Numbered from the stretch's first letter, positions 27,921-37,187 are shown. The stretch: DNA of 64,000 bases from Vibrio crassostreae (GCF_024347415.1 NZ_AP025476.1:1240001-1304000); one strand, 5' to 3'. Notes: generated from the sequence alone by a model not told the origin. A program made the numbers and translations.

Positions 27921-28299
27921 AGAACTGTATCGCGATCCCATTAACGGCAAATTGTCTGGCGTGTGTGCGGGCTTAGCGAACTACTTTGGCCTTGAAGTTT
28001 GGCTGGTTCGAATCTTAGTTATCTCTGCAGCACTGCTCGGTGGTAGTTTTCTGGTCTTATTAGCGTATTTAGCTTTGACATTTATGCTTGAAAAACAACC
28101 ACCTCAGTATGTTGATGAGATGAAAGCCAAACAAGAGCATACGCTGAAGCAGAAGCCTTGGGAAAAGGGGCAAACTGCGGAGTCTTTACTAGGCACTTTA
28201 GAGGGTGATTTCCAGAAGTTAGAGACCAGTGTCCGCAACATGGAAGCTTATGTCACCTCAGACACGTTTAAAGTGAATCGCGAATTTAAGAACATGTAG
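27913..28299 (+). CDS. pspC: Phage shock protein C
   Basis: A 128-aa PspC-domain membrane protein. The PspC signature is RELYRDPINGKLSGVCAGL, followed by a membrane helix (LVRILVISAALLGGSFLVLLAYLAL) and a helical C-terminal part. The ATG at 27913 has GGAG upstream and lies inside the last codons of pspB. No pspD or pspE follows; a terminator closes the unit. Confidence 0.95.
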   Translation: MSRELYRDPINGKLSGVCAGLANYFGLEVWLVRILVISAALLGGSFLVLLAYLALTFMLEKQPPQYVDEMKAKQEHTLKQKPWEKGQTAESLLGTLEGDFQKLETSVRNMEAYVTSDTFKVNREFKNM

Positions 28300-28322
28300 C
28301 GCTAAAACCTAAAAAAGATTAG

Positions 28323-28364
28323 ATAACGGTTTAGGAAAATTTATTCCAAGCCGTTATTTTTTTT
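28323..28364 (+). terminator. Terminator after pspC
   Basis: Stem ATAACGGTTT/AAGCCGTTAT (28323-28332 with 28348-28357) with a further internal pairing and T8. It separates pspABC from vexIJK. Confidence 0.88.
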
Positions 28365-28457
28365 AATAATTTTCTCTAAATAAATCTTACGCTGACTGGT
28401 AAGTTACATGCGATTAATCTATGTTATAAAAATATTTATAGATATGGATGATCACCA

Positions 28458-29492
28458 ATGTATAGAGCCTCCCTTGTCCTATTGACGGCCTTAGCTGGGT
28501 TGTCTGGGTGTGGTAAGGAGCTTCCTCCCGTACCTGAGCCTGAATCTAGACCCGCCAAACTCTTCACCGTTTCCGTCGGTAATAATGCCTTTGAACGTAG
28601 TTTTCCCGCCACCACAGAAGCTGGCGATAAAGCCGTTCTTGCGTTCCGTGTTCCTGGGTTACTTCAGACTATCGATGTTACATCGGGTCAACAGGTTACC
28701 AAAGGTGACAAACTTGCAACGCTTAACCCTGATGAATATCAGCTGTTAGAGAAGCAAGCGAGAGCCAACTTTAAGCTTGCTGATGTTCAATACCAACGTT
28801 CGATCAAGCTGCGTAAAGATAGAGTAGTTTCAGAGCAAGATTTCGACCAAGCGAAAGCTAACCACAATTCGGCTAAAGCTGTCCTAAACCAAGCTAAGGC
28901 AAATCTACGTTACACCACTCTGGTTGCGCCTTACGATGGAACGATTTCCATCATTCCTGCTGAAAACCATGAATACATCGCCGCGAAACAAGGTGTGATG
29001 AATATTCAAACCAATCAGATTCTTAAAGTCGTTTTCTTATTACCCGACCAACTTATCACGCGCTTTTCTTCAGGGTTTGAAACCGATGCAACCATGGTAT
29101 TTGATGCGTTTCCTGAGAACCCTTACGTTTTGACTTTCCAAGAAGTTGATACCGAAGCGGATCCAAAAACGGGTTCATACAAGGTAACCATGGTAATGGA
29201 AAGGCCAACGGATATCGGTATTTTACCGGGAATGTCTGGCACGGTAAGACTTGTTTCTGCGCAAGCTGCTGCGACCAAAATCCCTACGTCAGCCATGATA
29301 ACTGACGGCGATGATGTGTCTGTATGGCGCGTAAACAACGACGGAATTGTTGAGAACGTAGCAATCGTCATTGATGAAAAACGCCATATCGTCTCTGGGC
29401 TGAATGATGGAGACCGCATTGTCACTTCTGGCGTTAATGGACTTGAGCCGGGCGTTAAAGTTCGAGAGTGGATCAAGGAAAGGGGGCTATAA
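28458..29492 (+). CDS. vexI: RND efflux adaptor lipoprotein, VexI-type
   Basis: A 344-aa membrane-fusion protein. Signal peptide with lipobox LSGC (Cys18). The barrel-sandwich lipoyl halves are at about 55-85 (LRVPG-type AFRVPGLLQTIDVTSGQQVTKGD) and 150-170 (VAPYDGTI), with a short coiled-coil hairpin between. Two adaptor genes ahead of one pump gene, directly after pspABC, is the arrangement of V. cholerae vexIJK, a pump needed for bile and detergent resistance together with other Vex pumps. The next gene starts 1 base after its stop. Confidence 0.85.
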   Translation: MYRASLVLLTALAGLSGCGKELPPVPEPESRPAKLFTVSVGNNAFERSFPATTEAGDKAVLAFRVPGLLQTIDVTSGQQVTKGDKLATLNPDEYQLLEKQARANFKLADVQYQRSIKLRKDRVVSEQDFDQAKANHNSAKAVLNQAKANLRYTTLVAPYDGTISIIPAENHEYIAAKQGVMNIQTNQILKVVFLLPDQLITRFSSGFETDATMVFDAFPENPYVLTFQEVDTEADPKTGSYKVTMVMERPTDIGILPGMSGTVRLVSAQAAATKIPTSAMITDGDDVSVWRVNNDGIVENVAIVIDEKRHIVSGLNDGDRIVTSGVNGLEPGVKVREWIKERGL

Positions 29493-29493
29493 C

Positions 29494-30579
29494 ATGAAAA
29501 CACTTAAAGTGGCCGCAGGGCTGTCGTGTTTAGCCTTACTAACTGCTTGTGAAGATAAACAAGTTGTAGAAGTGGACAACACACCCTTAGTTAAAGCTGT
29601 CGAGATTTCAGTCATCGATTTTAGCGACAAGCTTTATTTCCCAGCGGTCGCAAACGCGGCTGAGAAAGCTCATCTTAGTTTCCGAGTAGCGGGTGAGATC
29701 TACAAGCTTGATGTGAAAGAAGGCGAACGAGTTTCAGCCGGTGACATCATTGCAGAGCTCGACCCAACCGATTATCAATTGGATGTGGACAACGCTCAGG
29801 CGCGTTACACGGTAATCAACAGCCAATACAGACGTTCAAGTCCGTTGGTGAAGAAAGGGCTATTGGCGAAATCGCAGTTTGATGAAATCGCCGCTCAACG
29901 TCAGATCGCTTATGCCGAATTAGAGCTAGCGAAACTGCGTCTGTCTTTCACTAATCTTCGAGCCCCAGTTGATGGGATTATCTCTCGTGTGAGTGTCGAC
30001 CAATATGAAAATATTCAGGTAGGCCAACAGATTGTGAACATTCACAGTGTCGAGGATGTCGAAGTTGTCATTCAGCTCCCTGACCAAATCTATGTGAATC
30101 AGCCCAATGAAACGCTGCTCTCGAACGTGGAAGCTGTGGTGCGAGTGCCAAGCGGTAATGAATACACCGCAGGTATTAAAGAGTTCACCACTGAGCCGGA
30201 TCCAAGTACGGGTACGTTCACGGTGACACTAGCTTTGCCGATGCCAGAAGACGATTTAATTCTTGATGGTATGGCCGTTGATGTGACCTCAAACGGACGA
30301 GATATCGGTTTGGAGCTAAAAGCTGGCGTACTTATCCCGATCGAAGCGGTATTCAATGCCGACGGTGATGAACTGGATCGTAAAAACTCTTATGTGTGGG
30401 TTCTTAACGACGACAAAACAGTCTCGAAACAACAAGTCGTGTTAGGAAAAGCAAACCAGAAAACATTGCAGATAATGAAAGGATTAGAAATGGGGCAGCA
30501 TGTCGTTGTTGCAGGCGTATCGCGATTGCGAGATGGGATGACAGTGGAAGTATTGTCTCAGGAGACGAACAATGAGTGA
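29494..30579 (+). CDS. vexJ: RND efflux adaptor lipoprotein, VexJ-type
   Basis: A 361-aa second adaptor with lipobox LTAC (Cys19). Lipoyl halves KAHLSFRVAGEIYKLDVKEG and NLRAPVDGIISRVSV flank a coiled-coil hairpin. The start at 29494 gives a clean lipoprotein signal; a longer frame from 29404 runs back into vexI. Having two different adaptors implies a heteromeric periplasmic ring. The last 8 bases overlap vexK. I use vexJ from synteny with V. cholerae vexIJK. Confidence 0.85.
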   Translation: MKTLKVAAGLSCLALLTACEDKQVVEVDNTPLVKAVEISVIDFSDKLYFPAVANAAEKAHLSFRVAGEIYKLDVKEGERVSAGDIIAELDPTDYQLDVDNAQARYTVINSQYRRSSPLVKKGLLAKSQFDEIAAQRQIAYAELELAKLRLSFTNLRAPVDGIISRVSVDQYENIQVGQQIVNIHSVEDVEVVIQLPDQIYVNQPNETLLSNVEAVVRVPSGNEYTAGIKEFTTEPDPSTGTFTVTLALPMPEDDLILDGMAVDVTSNGRDIGLELKAGVLIPIEAVFNADGDELDRKNSYVWVLNDDKTVSKQQVVLGKANQKTLQIMKGLEMGQHVVVAGVSRLRDGMTVEVLSQETNNE

Positions 30580-33500
30580 AGTGAATAACAAGCCTCAAAA
30601 TGACGATCAACAGGGTGATGATCAGATCACAGGTGTTGCTTCTTACTTTATACGCAACAAAGTCATCAGCTGGATGCTATCTCTGATTTTTCTTATTGGT
30701 GGTGTTTCTGCATTCTTTGGTTTGGGTCGTCTGGAAGATCCTGCCTTCACCATTAAAGATGCAATGGTCGTGACCTCTTACCCTGGGGCGACCCCTCAGC
30801 AAGTGGAAGAGGAAGTGACCTATCCACTAGAGAAAGCGATTCAGCAGCTTACTTATGTGGATGAAGTTAACTCTATCTCAAGCCGTGGCCTGTCTCAGGT
30901 AACGGTAACGATGAAGAATAACTACGGGCCTGATGATCTTCCGCAAATATGGGATGAACTTCGTCGAAAAGTGAATGATTTGAAGGTCGAACTGCCGCCA
31001 GGCGTGAATGACCCTCAAGTTATCGATGACTTCGGTGACGTTTACGGTATTTTGCTCGCGGTAACGGGCGATGGCTACAGTTACAAAGAGCTTCTAGATT
31101 ACATCGATTATCTAAGGCGAGAGCTGGAGTTGGTTGATGGGGTCAGTAAGGTCTCTGTTTCTGGTCAGCAACAAGAGCAAGTTTTCATTGAAATATCAAT
31201 GAAGCGGATAAGCTCCTTAGGTCTGTCTCCAAGCACGGTATTTAATCTTTTATCGACTCAAAACATTGTATCAAGTGCTGGTGCAGTGAGAATTGGTGAT
31301 GAATACATTCGTATCCACCCTACGGGTGAGTTCCAGAATGTTGAACAGCTCGGCGATTTGATTCTGACAGAAGGTGGTGCTCAAGGTCTTATCTATTTGA
31401 AAGACGTAGCTGACGTCACTCGTGGCTATGTTGAAGTACCAAGTAATATCATTGGCTACAACGGTAAGCTTGCACTCAACCTTGGTGTCTCTTTTGCGCA
31501 AGGTGTCAACGTGGTTGCTGTGGGTGAAGCCTTTGACCGACGACTTGCCGAGCTGAAATATCAGCAGCCCATCGGTATCGATATCTCTGAGGTTTATAAC
31601 CAACCCAAAGAGGTAGATAAGTCAGTAAGTGGATTTGTGGTGAGTTTGGGGCAGGCGGTTGCGATTGTAATCGTGGTTCTGCTGTTCTTCATGGGGCTAC
31701 GCTCTGGTCTGTTGATCGGTTTGATCTTGTTGTTGACCGTTTTCGGTACTTTTATTTTCATGCAGTACTTCAAGATTGACCTTCAACGTATCTCATTAGG
31801 CGCGTTGGTTATCGCTCTGGGGATGCTGGTGGATAATGCCATTGTGGTGGTGGAAGGGATATTGATCGGCACGCAGAAGGGGCGAACCCGGATGCAGGCC
31901 GCCACCGATATCGTTACCCAAACCAAATGGCCGCTGTTGGGGGCAACCGTTATTGCGGTGACTGCTTTTGCGCCTATCGGTTTATCCGAGGACTCAACAG
32001 GTGAGTACTGTGGCACCTTGTTCACGGTGCTACTGATTTCTTTGATGCTGAGTTGGTTTACTGCCATCTCGCTCACGCCGTTCTTTGCTGACATGTTCTT
32101 TAAAGGTCAAAAGGTCGACTCAGAGAACGAAGGTAAAGACCCATACAACGGGATGGTTTTTGTGATCTACAAAAACTTCCTTGAGTTCTGTATGAAGCGT
32201 GCTTGGTTAACCATGTTTGTTCTGATTATTGGTTTGGGCGCAAGCGTTTACGGCTTTGGTTTTGTAAAACAAGCCTTCTTCCCATCCTCGACAACACCGA
32301 TGTTCCAAGTTGACGTCTGGATGCCGGAAGGTACTGATATTCGAGCGACCAATACCAAGCTTAAAGTGCTTGAGAGTTGGTTAGCTGATCAGGACGAAGT
32401 TGAGCACATCACGACGACTGCGGGTAAAGGCCTGCAACGTTTCATGCTGACTTACGCACCAGAGAAAAGTTATAGCGCGTATGGCGAAATAACGGTCCGT
32501 GTGAAGAGCTACGAAGTGCTTGAAGGGCTGATGAAACGCTTTCGTGAGCACGTAAATGGTCAGTTCCCTGAGATCGACTATAAGCTCAAGCAGATTGAAT
32601 TAGGCCCTGGTGGTGGTGCGAAGATTGAAGCGCGAATTGTTGGTTCTGATCCAACAGTATTACGTTCAATTGCCGCTCAAGTGATGGATATCATGCGAGC
32701 TGATTCTGGAGCATTTAATATTCGTCATGATTGGCGTGATAGAACTAAGGTGTTAGAGCCTCAGTTCAACGAAAGTCAAGCGCGTCGTTATGGCATCACC
32801 AAGTCTGATGTCGATGATTTCCTTGCGATGTCTTTCTCTGGTAAATCGATTGGTGTGTACCGTGATGGTACTACGCTGATGCCTATCGTGGCTCGTTTGC
32901 CTGAAGATGAGCGTGTTGATATCCGTAACATCGAAGGCATGAAGATTTGGAGCCCAGCACTAAGTGAGTACATCCCACTTCAACAAGTAACGCTAGGTTA
33001 CGAACTGGAATGGGAAGATCCACTGATCATCCGTAAGAACCGTAAGCGTATGCTGACGGTAATGGCGGATCCCGATCTACTGGGTGAAGAGACAGCATCA
33101 ACTTTACAGAAACGCTTACAACCACAAATTGAAGCGATTGAGATGCCACCGGGTTATTCATTGGAGTGGGGCGGTGAATATGAGTCGTCGGCAGACGCAC
33201 AAGCGTCACTGTTCACAACCATGCCTTTGGGTTACTTGTTCATGTTCTTAATCACTGTGTTCTTGTTTAACTCGGTGAAAGAGCCTCTGATAGTTTGGTT
33301 AACAGTACCACTCGCCTTGATAGGGGTTACGACAGGCTTGTTAGCCTTGAACACACCATTCGGCTTTATGGCGCTGTTGGGCTTCTTGAGTCTATCTGGG
33401 ATGCTTCTGAAGAACGGTATCGTACTGCTTGATCAAATTGAGATTGAGATGAAGTCAGGTAAAGATCCATATGTAGCGGTTGTTGATGCGGCACTGAGTC

Positions 33501-33682
33501 GTGTTCGTCCGGTATGTATGGCGGCGATCACAACCATTCTTGGTATGATCCCTCTACTACCAGATATCTTCTTCAAACCAATGGCGGTAACCATTATGTT
33601 TGGTTTGGGCTTTGCGACTGTACTCACGCTAATCGTAGTACCTGTGCTGTATCGTCTATTCCATAAAATTGAAGTTGCTTAA
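30572..33682 (+). CDS. vexK: RND efflux pump, VexK-type
   Basis: A 1036-aa inner-membrane RND transporter that exports toxic compounds using the proton gradient, with twelve membrane helices and two large periplasmic loops. Family blocks: VTSYPGATPQQVEEEVTYPLE in the first porter loop, RISLGALVIALGMLVDNAIVVVEG with the proton-relay Asp pair in TM4, and GFLSLSGMLLKNGIVLLDQIE near TM10-11. Its N-terminal Asp/Gln-rich extension (MSEVNNKPQNDDQQGDDQ) is unusual. No outer-membrane factor gene is nearby, so it probably uses TolC. Confidence 0.9.
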   Translation: MSEVNNKPQNDDQQGDDQITGVASYFIRNKVISWMLSLIFLIGGVSAFFGLGRLEDPAFTIKDAMVVTSYPGATPQQVEEEVTYPLEKAIQQLTYVDEVNSISSRGLSQVTVTMKNNYGPDDLPQIWDELRRKVNDLKVELPPGVNDPQVIDDFGDVYGILLAVTGDGYSYKELLDYIDYLRRELELVDGVSKVSVSGQQQEQVFIEISMKRISSLGLSPSTVFNLLSTQNIVSSAGAVRIGDEYIRIHPTGEFQNVEQLGDLILTEGGAQGLIYLKDVADVTRGYVEVPSNIIGYNGKLALNLGVSFAQGVNVVAVGEAFDRRLAELKYQQPIGIDISEVYNQPKEVDKSVSGFVVSLGQAVAIVIVVLLFFMGLRSGLLIGLILLLTVFGTFIFMQYFKIDLQRISLGALVIALGMLVDNAIVVVEGILIGTQKGRTRMQAATDIVTQTKWPLLGATVIAVTAFAPIGLSEDSTGEYCGTLFTVLLISLMLSWFTAISLTPFFADMFFKGQKVDSENEGKDPYNGMVFVIYKNFLEFCMKRAWLTMFVLIIGLGASVYGFGFVKQAFFPSSTTPMFQVDVWMPEGTDIRATNTKLKVLESWLADQDEVEHITTTAGKGLQRFMLTYAPEKSYSAYGEITVRVKSYEVLEGLMKRFREHVNGQFPEIDYKLKQIELGPGGGAKIEARIVGSDPTVLRSIAAQVMDIMRADSGAFNIRHDWRDRTKVLEPQFNESQARRYGITKSDVDDFLAMSFSGKSIGVYRDGTTLMPIVARLPEDERVDIRNIEGMKIWSPALSEYIPLQQVTLGYELEWEDPLIIRKNRKRMLTVMADPDLLGEETASTLQKRLQPQIEAIEMPPGYSLEWGGEYESSADAQASLFTTMPLGYLFMFLITVFLFNSVKEPLIVWLTVPLALIGVTTGLLALNTPFGFMALLGFLSLSGMLLKNGIVLLDQIEIEMKSGKDPYVAVVDAALSRVRPVCMAAITTILGMIPLLPDIFFKPMAVTIMFGLGFATVLTLIVVPVLYRLFHKIEVA

Positions 33683-33698
33683 CGTCAACTAACCTTTG

Positions 33699-33730
33699 AA
33701 ATAATGCCCCTTTCTGGGGCATTATTTTTA
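33699..33730 (+). terminator. Terminator after vexK
   Basis: A 12-bp stem AAATAATGCCCC/GGGGCATTATTT followed by T, 17 bases after the stop. Confidence 0.93.
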
Positions 33731-33759
33731 TGTACGATTACTAAAAAGAGACCATCGAG

Positions 33760-34326
33760 ATGGAAGCAAATACAGTGGACAGAACATGTGCGTGGGCACT
33801 GAAACATGAGCTTGAAAGGGAGTATCACGATGCAGAGTGGGGCGTGCCTGTTTATGATGACCAAGTGTTATTTGAGTTCATTACGTTAGAAGGTGCTCAA
33901 GCTGGCCTGAGTTGGATTACGATACTCAAAAAACGCGAAGGCTATCGTGCTGCATTCGATAATTACGAGTTAAACAAGTTAGCTGAGTTGAATGAAGACA
34001 ACGTGCCGCACATCATTGAAAACTTCGATGTCGTTAAACACAAGGGCAAGATTGCTTCGGTATACAACAATGCGCGAGCTACGCTTGAATTACAGAAAGA
34101 GTTCGGCTCTCTTTCAAATGCTTTATGGCAGTTTGTTGATAATGAGGTGATTGTGAATCAATGGACCGAGATGTCTCAAGTTCCCGCTTCTACCGAGCAA
34201 TCTAAAGCGATGAGTAAGTTTTTGAAGAAGAGAGGCTTTAAGTTTGTAGGGGAAACAATCTGTTACGCGTTCATGCAAGCGACAGGCATGGTTAATGACC
34301 ATATCGTAGGTTGTCCGCACAAATAA
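33760..34326 (+). CDS. tag: DNA-3-methyladenine glycosylase I
   Basis: A 188-aa base-excision repair enzyme that removes 3-methyladenine. The zinc-snap ligands are present at both ends (RTCAW near residue 7; HIVGCPHK at the C-terminus), and the substrate region YHDAEWGVPVYDDQVLFEFITLEGAQAGLSWITILKKR is canonical, including the catalytic Glu of LEGAQAGLSW. Length matches Tag. It is preceded by the vexK terminator and has its own start context (GAGATGG). Confidence 0.95.
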   Translation: MEANTVDRTCAWALKHELEREYHDAEWGVPVYDDQVLFEFITLEGAQAGLSWITILKKREGYRAAFDNYELNKLAELNEDNVPHIIENFDVVKHKGKIASVYNNARATLELQKEFGSLSNALWQFVDNEVIVNQWTEMSQVPASTEQSKAMSKFLKKRGFKFVGETICYAFMQATGMVNDHIVGCPHK

Positions 34327-34435
34327 AGGTGTTATTTATCGTCGAAAAATAATTGCGTTAATATAGGGAAATTCACTGGTCATTTATAAACTATTCAATA
34401 TCATATGCGACCAAATTCAAACCTAGAAGACGATA

Positions 34436-35293
34436 GTGAAACAACAAAGCTACCAAATCTGTGATGTTAGTTATGATCCCTTGCTTCGGCAGTTTGTGCG
34501 TGACGATGGCCACGTACAAACTATCGCGCCGATAGAAGGTAAGGTGTTTCTGTTCTTACTTGAAAATGCTGGTGAGTGTGTTGAACGAGGCCTAATATTT
34601 GATAGGTGCTGGGGCAATGTGATTGTCTCAGAGCAAGCGCTCACTAACGTGATATCTAAGATTAGAAAAACGCTATCGCGAGTGACTTGTGGCTGTGCAA
34701 CGATTCGTACGGTCAGTAAAACGGGTTATTCACTTGTAATCGATGAATCGATAAAACCTAGTAAAACTGAAACTGTGCCTTCTCAAATGACTGCGAAGGC
34801 ATCTAAATTAAACTCTTCACCTGTCGCTCAAGAAATGTTGGCTGCAACTGAATTAGAACCTTCAGATTCAAAAGGTAATGCGCACTTAATTAAAGCGGGC
34901 TACTTAGTCGCATTGATTTGTATCGTCGTAACGGCGTTCAATCTTTTCCAAACCTATTATACGCCACTGCCTTATTTTGTTGATAAAGCCGAATACCCCG
35001 ACAGCTACATAGATAATGCTAATCACTACTTTTTCCATGTTGCGCACAATGAATCCTATTCGTTGCCTGCGATCACTCAAAAGCTAACGGATGTGATACC
35101 TAGCTACTGCAATGTTGATGTTTTTGTTCGTATCTACCCATCAGTAGACCAACCCGAAGATGATGCGCTATACATGTTGATTCAAAGGAAGGATGGTGAA
35201 GCTTTGAACTATAGTGCTTCTATTTTCAATATTGAGTCGTCTTTTGATTCGCTTACTCAGTACATGGAAAAGAGGAGTGACTTTTGCGACTAA
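34436..35293 (+). CDS. ToxR-like membrane-bound transcriptional regulator
   Basis: A 285-aa single-span regulator. Residues 1-105 form an OmpR/PhoB-type winged helix (LLRQFVRDDG, VFLFLLENAGECV, LIFDRCWGN, VSEQALTNVISKIRKTL, IRTVSKTGYSL). A polar linker (106-148) leads to one membrane helix (about 151-171, AGYLVALICIVVTAFNLFQ) and a 110-residue periplasmic domain with two Cys (225 and 284). ToxR also has two periplasmic Cys. The start is GTG with GAAG upstream; an ATG at 34405 is out of frame. The last 10 bases overlap the next gene. It is not ToxR itself by sequence, and the signal it senses is unknown. Confidence 0.85.
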   Translation: MKQQSYQICDVSYDPLLRQFVRDDGHVQTIAPIEGKVFLFLLENAGECVERGLIFDRCWGNVIVSEQALTNVISKIRKTLSRVTCGCATIRTVSKTGYSLVIDESIKPSKTETVPSQMTAKASKLNSSPVAQEMLAATELEPSDSKGNAHLIKAGYLVALICIVVTAFNLFQTYYTPLPYFVDKAEYPDSYIDNANHYFFHVAHNESYSLPAITQKLTDVIPSYCNVDVFVRIYPSVDQPEDDALYMLIQRKDGEALNYSASIFNIESSFDSLTQYMEKRSDFCD

Positions 35294-35754
35294 TTGGCTT
35301 ACTCATTCTTTGTGCGATCGCCGCTTCGAGCTTCTTGTTAGAGCAAAACGTATTAGCAGGCACTCGATGGCACTGTAAAACGATCAAAACGGATTTTTTA
35401 TCTCAGGCATTCCAACCATATCAAGCACTGTACGAGCGCATAAGCCTTACTTTTCAGTCAGACCATACTTTTAGTATTAGAGAGTTTGTGACGATTACTG
35501 AGCAAGACGGTAACGAGAGTACGATGGAAAACCTTTATTCCGGATACTACGGACTTGATGGAAACAATCTGTCGATGAGTATTCTTGATGTGAGAACGGC
35601 AACGCCTTTTCATGATCCTATTATTAACAATGATTACAGTGAGTATAAAGGGGTGACGATTGACTACGCGATTGCAGTGAAGGATCAGTCTTTGTATATG
35701 TTCAATGAACATCGAATTGAAATATTCAATTGGGCGTGTTTTAACGTTCGTTAA
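35284..35754 (+). CDS. Membrane-anchored periplasmic partner of the ToxR-like regulator (VtrC/ToxS-like role)
   Basis: A 156-aa protein with an N-terminal hydrophobic segment (LIGLLILCAIAASSFLLEQ) that is either an anchor or a signal peptide, and a periplasmic domain of alternating beta-like strands (ISLTFQSDHTFSIREFVTI, YSGYYGLDGNNLSMSILDV, IAVKDQSLYMFNEHRIEIFNW). Two Cys (about 31 and 152) near the domain ends could form a disulfide. It starts at TTG with AGGAG 7 bases upstream and overlaps the regulator by 10 bases. No family is recognised by sequence. The size, order and overlap copy VtrC after VtrA and ToxS after ToxR, so I infer a periplasmic binding partner that tunes the regulator. 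Confidence 0.75.
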   Translation: MRLIGLLILCAIAASSFLLEQNVLAGTRWHCKTIKTDFLSQAFQPYQALYERISLTFQSDHTFSIREFVTITEQDGNESTMENLYSGYYGLDGNNLSMSILDVRTATPFHDPIINNDYSEYKGVTIDYAIAVKDQSLYMFNEHRIEIFNWACFNVR

Positions 35755-35813
35755 CGGCTTATAAAGCACTTTGTGGCAGTATTGGAATTACAGGCTACTG
35801 ATTCGCTGAATTG

Positions 35814-35840
35814 AAAAAGGCAGGAATATCCTGCCTTTTT
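35814..35840. terminator. Bidirectional terminator between the ToxR-like pair and metC
   Basis: AAAAAGGCAGGA/TCCTGCCTTTTT (35814-35825 with 35829-35840) lies between convergent genes, with A and T runs on both sides. Confidence 0.9.
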
Positions 35841-35865
35841 GGTCTGAGTCTGTTAACGATTTTAA

Positions 35866-37050
35866 TTAAACGAACGCGTTGTAACGCTCTAATCCTGCCT
35901 CTAGGTCTGCAATCAGATCATCGACATCTTCTAAGCCGATATGAACACGAATCAAAGTCCCTTCGAAGTTCGGATTCGCTACTGTTCTTAGGCTGTTAAA
36001 GCTGCTTGGTTCATTCGCTAGAATCAAGCTTTCGAAACCACCCCATGAGTAACCCATACTAAAGTGCGTCATACCATCAAGTAGCGCTGTGGTCGCTTTG
36101 GTATTTGAGTTCTTCAGCACGAAAGAGAACAAGCCATTCCCGCCAGTAAAATCTCGTTTAAAGAACTCATGACCAGGACAAGATTCAAGCGCAGGGTGAC
36201 GAACGTGGTCAACCTCAGGGCGAGTCTCTAACCATTTTGCCACTTTCAAGCTGCTTTCTGCGTGTTGGCGTAGGCGAACATCAAGAGTACGAATACCACG
36301 AAGGCCGAGGTAAGCGTCATCTGGCGAAACACATTGCCCCATCAGGTAGCTCTGTTCTCTTAACTGGTCCCAACATTTTTCATTGGCTACCGCAGTCCCT
36401 AGCATCACATCAGAGTGACCAACGATGTATTTGGTTGCTGCTTGAATCGAGATATCAACACCGAAATCAAACGGTGAGAAGTTAACACCAGCAGCCCAAG
36501 TGTTGTCTAACATAACAATGATGTCATGTTCATGAGCAATACGTGCGAGCGTTGGAATGTCTTGAACTTCCATGGTGACAGAACCCGGAGATTCGGTAAA
36601 CAGTATCTTAGTGTTTGACTTAATAAGGTCTTGGATGCCTTCACCAAGCGTTGGTTCGTAGTAAGTTGTTTCTACACCCATCTTCTTCATGATGGTGTCA
36701 CAGAAATCACGCGTCGGTTCGTAACAGGTGTCGACCATCAGAATATGGTCGCCTGTTTCTACAAAAGAGAGAATGGCGTTAGAGATTGCTGCCGTACCAC
36801 AAGGGTAGAGTGCACAGCCTGCGCCGCCTTCCACTTCCACCATGGCATCTTGGAAGGCGAAATGAGTGTTGGTTCCACGACGTCCGTAAAAAAGTGTTTT
36901 GTTAGCGCGGTTAATTGTAGCTTTACGCTTCTCTTCTACTGAGTTGAATACGACAGTTGAAGCGCGCTGTACTGGTGGGTTAACGACGCCATTGGTCCAC
37001 TTCTTATCACGACCTGCAGTGATCAGCTTAGTGGTTTTGTTCTCGGACAT
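35866..37050 (-). CDS. metC: Cystathionine beta-lyase
   Basis: A 394-aa PLP-dependent enzyme of the Cys/Met metabolism family that cleaves cystathionine to homocysteine, ammonia and pyruvate in methionine synthesis. The PLP-lysine block is DISIQAATKYIVGHSDVMLG; LDNTWAAGVNFSPFDFGVD precedes it with the PLP Asp, and YGRRGTN is the substrate/PLP-phosphate Tyr-Arg region. The C-terminal FSMGYSWGGFESL motif separates MetC from MetB. Monocistronic. I saw no clear MetJ box (AGACGTCT repeats) upstream. Confidence 0.94.
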   Translation of the reverse strand: MSENKTTKLITAGRDKKWTNGVVNPPVQRASTVVFNSVEEKRKATINRANKTLFYGRRGTNTHFAFQDAMVEVEGGAGCALYPCGTAAISNAILSFVETGDHILMVDTCYEPTRDFCDTIMKKMGVETTYYEPTLGEGIQDLIKSNTKILFTESPGSVTMEVQDIPTLARIAHEHDIIVMLDNTWAAGVNFSPFDFGVDISIQAATKYIVGHSDVMLGTAVANEKCWDQLREQSYLMGQCVSPDDAYLGLRGIRTLDVRLRQHAESSLKVAKWLETRPEVDHVRHPALESCPGHEFFKRDFTGGNGLFSFVLKNSNTKATTALLDGMTHFSMGYSWGGFESLILANEPSSFNSLRTVANPNFEGTLIRVHIGLEDVDDLIADLEAGLERYNAFV

Positions 37051-37147
37051 GCTGTGAATTCCTTATCAATCGGTTATCTTCTATTTAAAACATGCCAATA
37101 GCCTTCAAAGCAAGAGGGGAGCAGGAGTTTTTACGCTTTTCTTTCGC

Positions 37148-37187
37148 TTTTTAACCTTTTACTTAATCAATGGTGAAAGGTTAAAAA
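37148..37187. repeat. Long inverted repeat upstream of metC
   Basis: TTTTTAACCTTT (37148-37159) and AAAGGTTAAAAA (37176-37187) form a 12-bp perfect inverted repeat that extends to about 16 pairs with wobbles. It lies 97 bases upstream of metC and 45 bases past the cls stop. A second short hairpin (GATGAG/CTCATC, 37202-37223) lies closer to cls. It may be a terminator of cls or an operator of metC. Confidence 0.45.

Noticed and set aside
34405..34435. Upstream ATG for the ToxR-like regulator
   Set aside because: It is out of frame with the regulator; the GTG at 34436 gives the full winged-helix domain.
35811..35999. 62-codon frame after the ToxR-like pair
   Set aside because: It runs through a terminator and lies antisense to the 3' end of metC.
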